This document shows, piece by piece, positions 62,105 to 64,000 of a DNA stretch of 64,000 nt. Origin of the DNA: Planctomycetota bacterium (lineage in GTDB: Bacteria; Planctomycetota; Phycisphaerae; Sedimentisphaerales; Anaerobacaceae); NCBI GenBank assembly GCA_019456145.1, contig VRUL01000001.1, forward strand, positions 372,001-436,000, written 5' to 3'. The first letter of the stretch is position 1; each line of letters starts with the position of its first letter. The notes under the pieces are model-generated. The model was not told where the DNA came from, searched no databases, and was given only the letters and a program-made list of their open reading frames with translations. Position numbers and translations under genes: made by a program.

Positions 62105-64000
62105 TCATTGGGAACCCTTAATCGTTGCCATTACCAACGGAACAAAGCCTATGCTCATGGCAATCACCGCAAGAACTGCCCAGATAATCAACTGGCCGCG
62201 TGGTGAATCGAGCTTGCCGACGATGCCTTCGGTTCTCTTGATTCGCCAATACATGTAATAGACAAGAAAACCAATCCCGGCCACTATCCACGCAGATGAG
62301 AGGTGGACGACGGCATTATGTCCCGATTCGTGCTTTTCGATTGTAAACCACGGCGATGGAAAGCCGATTTCGTGTTTGAAAGTACCTTCTGAGGCCGAGC
62401 CCGACCCGCTAAAGCCAAAGAACGCAAGCAGGCAGAAAAAATACACGACCGCAAGAACGGTTTTTATAGCCTTTGTCGTGTGCTTATCTCTCTCGGCCCA
62501 CCATTGCTGCCAGGCCCGCCCGACAGTCGAAGTAGCCGCAGAACTCGCAGGGCCGCCGGGTGTCTGTGCTTGTCCGGTACTTCGGGCTTTTCCACGACGG
62601 ACAGCCCATCGTAACGTCAAAAACAAGAAGATTACGGGTAGTAGCACCAAGCCGGTTGCGAGCACCACTCCAGTGTGTTGCCCCACCACGAGCGTGGCGA
62701 CCACCGCCACCATCCAGACAGCAAGCAAGGTCAAAGTTGGAATCCCGACTTGTTTAGCGAAGCCAGGCTGGGGCGTCATCCAGAAGCCCAGAAGCCTTTC
62801 CAAATGGCTCTGGGGAGGCGATGACAGTTGGCCTTCACTCGCAATTGCCTTGACATCAGTTTTTACTTCGCTGGCTTGCTGTTCGGGTTCCTGAGGCTCA
62901 GGGCCAATCCCAGGTTTGCGGTGTCCTGGTTTACGTCGAAACGCTGCTTTGACGTCCGGTTGTTTCAAGACCATCAATGCCCAAATGCCGGCTGGCAGGC
63001 CGATGATAAAACCGGGTGTGCAAGGGAGCATTGCCACGATGCTGGCGGTTATTGCCAGGCCATACAATTCGAGCTTTCTCATCTTCCACGCGCCCAGGAT
63101 AGTGATTCCCGCGACCGGCAGCATGAGCAATATCGGCAACAAGAGAGGGCCGAAAATTAGCCAAGTGGGTTTAACCATCATAGCCGAGAGAACGGTGGTT
63201 TGCGAGACAGAACGTTTCGGCAGGAGTTCGATGTTACCGATGGGCATTCCTGACTTCACAGTTTCTAATCCTCTGACATCCTCATATATCCTGGTAGGAT
63301 TTATAGAGCCTGAAAGGACATTGACAGGCTGCGGAGCGCGAAACAGATAGGAGACAATAAGCAATCCCGGCAAAACGACTAAGGGCAGCAAGTTCACAAG
63401 CCCGGCCAACAAAAGAGCGATTGCCGGCCCCCGAACCTTTCGCCGCACTGCCTGGATATCGACCTCTTGTATAGCCTCAACGGCAGGCCGAGGAGGCTCA
63501 GGGCCAGAGGAAATTTGCTCAACATCGGTCTTGACCTCGCTGGCGTGCTGATAGCGGCGTTCAGGCTCATACTCCAGAGTCTTGAGTACGACTCTATCAA
63601 GGCGAACGTCCACCTGGACTTTCGTGGAGGGCGGAGCGAATCGACCGATAGGCAATTGGCCGGTTAGCATCTCATAAAAGACCACGCCCAGAGAGTAGAT
63701 ATCGGCGCGGTGGTCTACCTGGCCGGGGTGTTCGATTTGTTCAGGGGCCATATAATGTGGCGTGCCCATCCGCTGGCCGATTTGTGTCAGCGTGTATGCG
63801 GTTGCCGGCTTGTCTAACAGCTTTGCGAGGCCGAAGTCGGCAATTTTCACGCGCCCTTTCTTGTCCAGCAGGATGTTTTCCGGCTTTATGTCGCGATGCA
63901 CGATGCCCTCTTCGTGGGCGTACTGCAGGGCCTCGCAGACTTGCGGGACGATGGCCAGCGCTTCATCTGTGCCGAGTTCGCCGGTCTGGATTACATGTCG
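62105..64000 (-). CDS. Membrane Ser/Thr protein kinase, truncated by the window
   Basis: 632 residues visible; the N-terminus lies beyond position 64000. The kinase part is present from RHVIQTGELG on, with HRDIKPENILLDKKG, IADFGLAKLLDK and GTPHYMAPEQ. After it come several membrane segments (about residues 200-330, 420-450 and 560-600) and a duplicated SEVKTDVE motif like that in the neighbour kinase. The annotated start at 63901 is not the true start. Confidence 0.9.
   Translation of the reverse strand, partial: RHVIQTGELGTDEALAIVPQVCEALQYAHEEGIVHRDIKPENILLDKKGRVKIADFGLAKLLDKPATAYTLTQIGQRMGTPHYMAPEQIEHPGQVDHRADIYSLGVVFYEMLTGQLPIGRFAPPSTKVQVDVRLDRVVLKTLEYEPERRYQHASEVKTDVEQISSGPEPPRPAVEAIQEVDIQAVRRKVRGPAIALLLAGLVNLLPLVVLPGLLIVSYLFRAPQPVNVLSGSINPTRIYEDVRGLETVKSGMPIGNIELLPKRSVSQTTVLSAMMVKPTWLIFGPLLLPILLMLPVAGITILGAWKMRKLELYGLAITASIVAMLPCTPGFIIGLPAGIWALMVLKQPDVKAAFRRKPGHRKPGIGPEPQEPEQQASEVKTDVKAIASEGQLSSPPQSHLERLLGFWMTPQPGFAKQVGIPTLTLLAVWMVAVVATLVVGQHTGVVLATGLVLLPVIFLFLTLRWAVRRGKARSTGQAQTPGGPASSAATSTVGRAWQQWWAERDKHTTKAIKTVLAVVYFFCLLAFFGFSGSGSASEGTFKHEIGFPSPWFTIEKHESGHNAVVHLSSAWIVAGIGFLVYYMYWRIKRTEGIVGKLDSPRGQLIIWAVLAVIAMSIGFVPLVMATIKGSQ

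Overview
This window looks like chromosomal DNA of an uncultured planctomycete, most likely of the class Phycisphaerae. That is an inference from several things seen together: Ser/Thr protein kinases with an N-terminal zinc ribbon next to an ECF sigma factor, a SpoIVB-type (S55) peptidase outside any sporulation context, secreted GH2, DUF4380 and BNR-4 carbohydrate-active proteins, an archaeal-type thymidylate synthase, a bacterial type A RNase P RNA, and an intergenic 120-bp repeat that reads as K/N/P/T-rich peptides. No rRNA or tRNA gene was found to fix the taxonomy.

Layout. 0.2-3.4 kb: housekeeping genes (ispA, miaA, an ATP-cone protein, nrdR with a candidate NrdR box). 3.5-7.7 kb: an accessory stretch with a probable structured non-coding RNA with its own promoter and terminator, a two-gene DUF5131 (three-Cys-motif) and TcmP cassette, a pair of overlapping paralogous membrane proteins, and two small inverted-repeat (MITE-like) elements. 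7.7-13.4 kb: parvulin, thymidylate synthase, ribE, pdxA, a four-helix-bundle protein flanked by TTAGAATT-type repeats, rsmA. 13.4-25.5 kb: secreted or membrane proteins (GH18-like, DUF4380, GH2, beta-propeller, S55 peptidase, TPR) plus an orphan class I fumarase alpha subunit and an RluA-type pseudouridine synthase. 25.5-38.7 kb: a HEPN-MNT pair, a Trk/Ktr potassium system, recG, pcm, TauE-type exporter, bioD, a PadR regulator with a perfect palindromic operator, nadB, rnpB and a lipoprotein.

38.8-47.7 kb holds the branched-chain amino acid genes ilvB, ilvN and ilvC on the minus strand, but ilvN and ilvC are separated by about 5.6 kb of accessory DNA: a repeat field, a YkvA protein, a GmrSD-like DUF262/DUF1524 nuclease with a small upstream gene, a DUF4258-like/DUF2283 pair, a MITE, and a HepT/MntA toxin-antitoxin pair. 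Two 90-bp direct repeats (72 of 90 positions identical by eye) carry the promoters of two of these units, so the segment looks like a small defence/toxin-antitoxin island.

48.1-58.9 kb: an Nfu-type Fe-S protein on the plus strand, then a tightly spaced eight-gene minus-strand run (SDR, KDPG-type aldolase, BNR-4 secreted protein, FAD oxidoreductase, mtnA, methyltransferase-GT2 fusion, methyltransferase, membrane glycosyltransferase). It reads like a uronate-type catabolic half joined to a polyprenyl-linked glycosylation half. 59-64 kb: kinase, ECF sigma factor, and a second kinase cut by the window end.

The most promising unexplained items are the DUF5131/TcmP cassette with the adjacent structured RNA, a palindromic hairpin shared between rnpB and the ilvB leader, the TAA-flanked MITE family (one copy ends exactly at the hepT stop codon), and the duplicated promoter repeats in the ilv island. 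Starts were chosen by eye from start codons, Shine-Dalgarno matches and family N-termini; no database search was possible.
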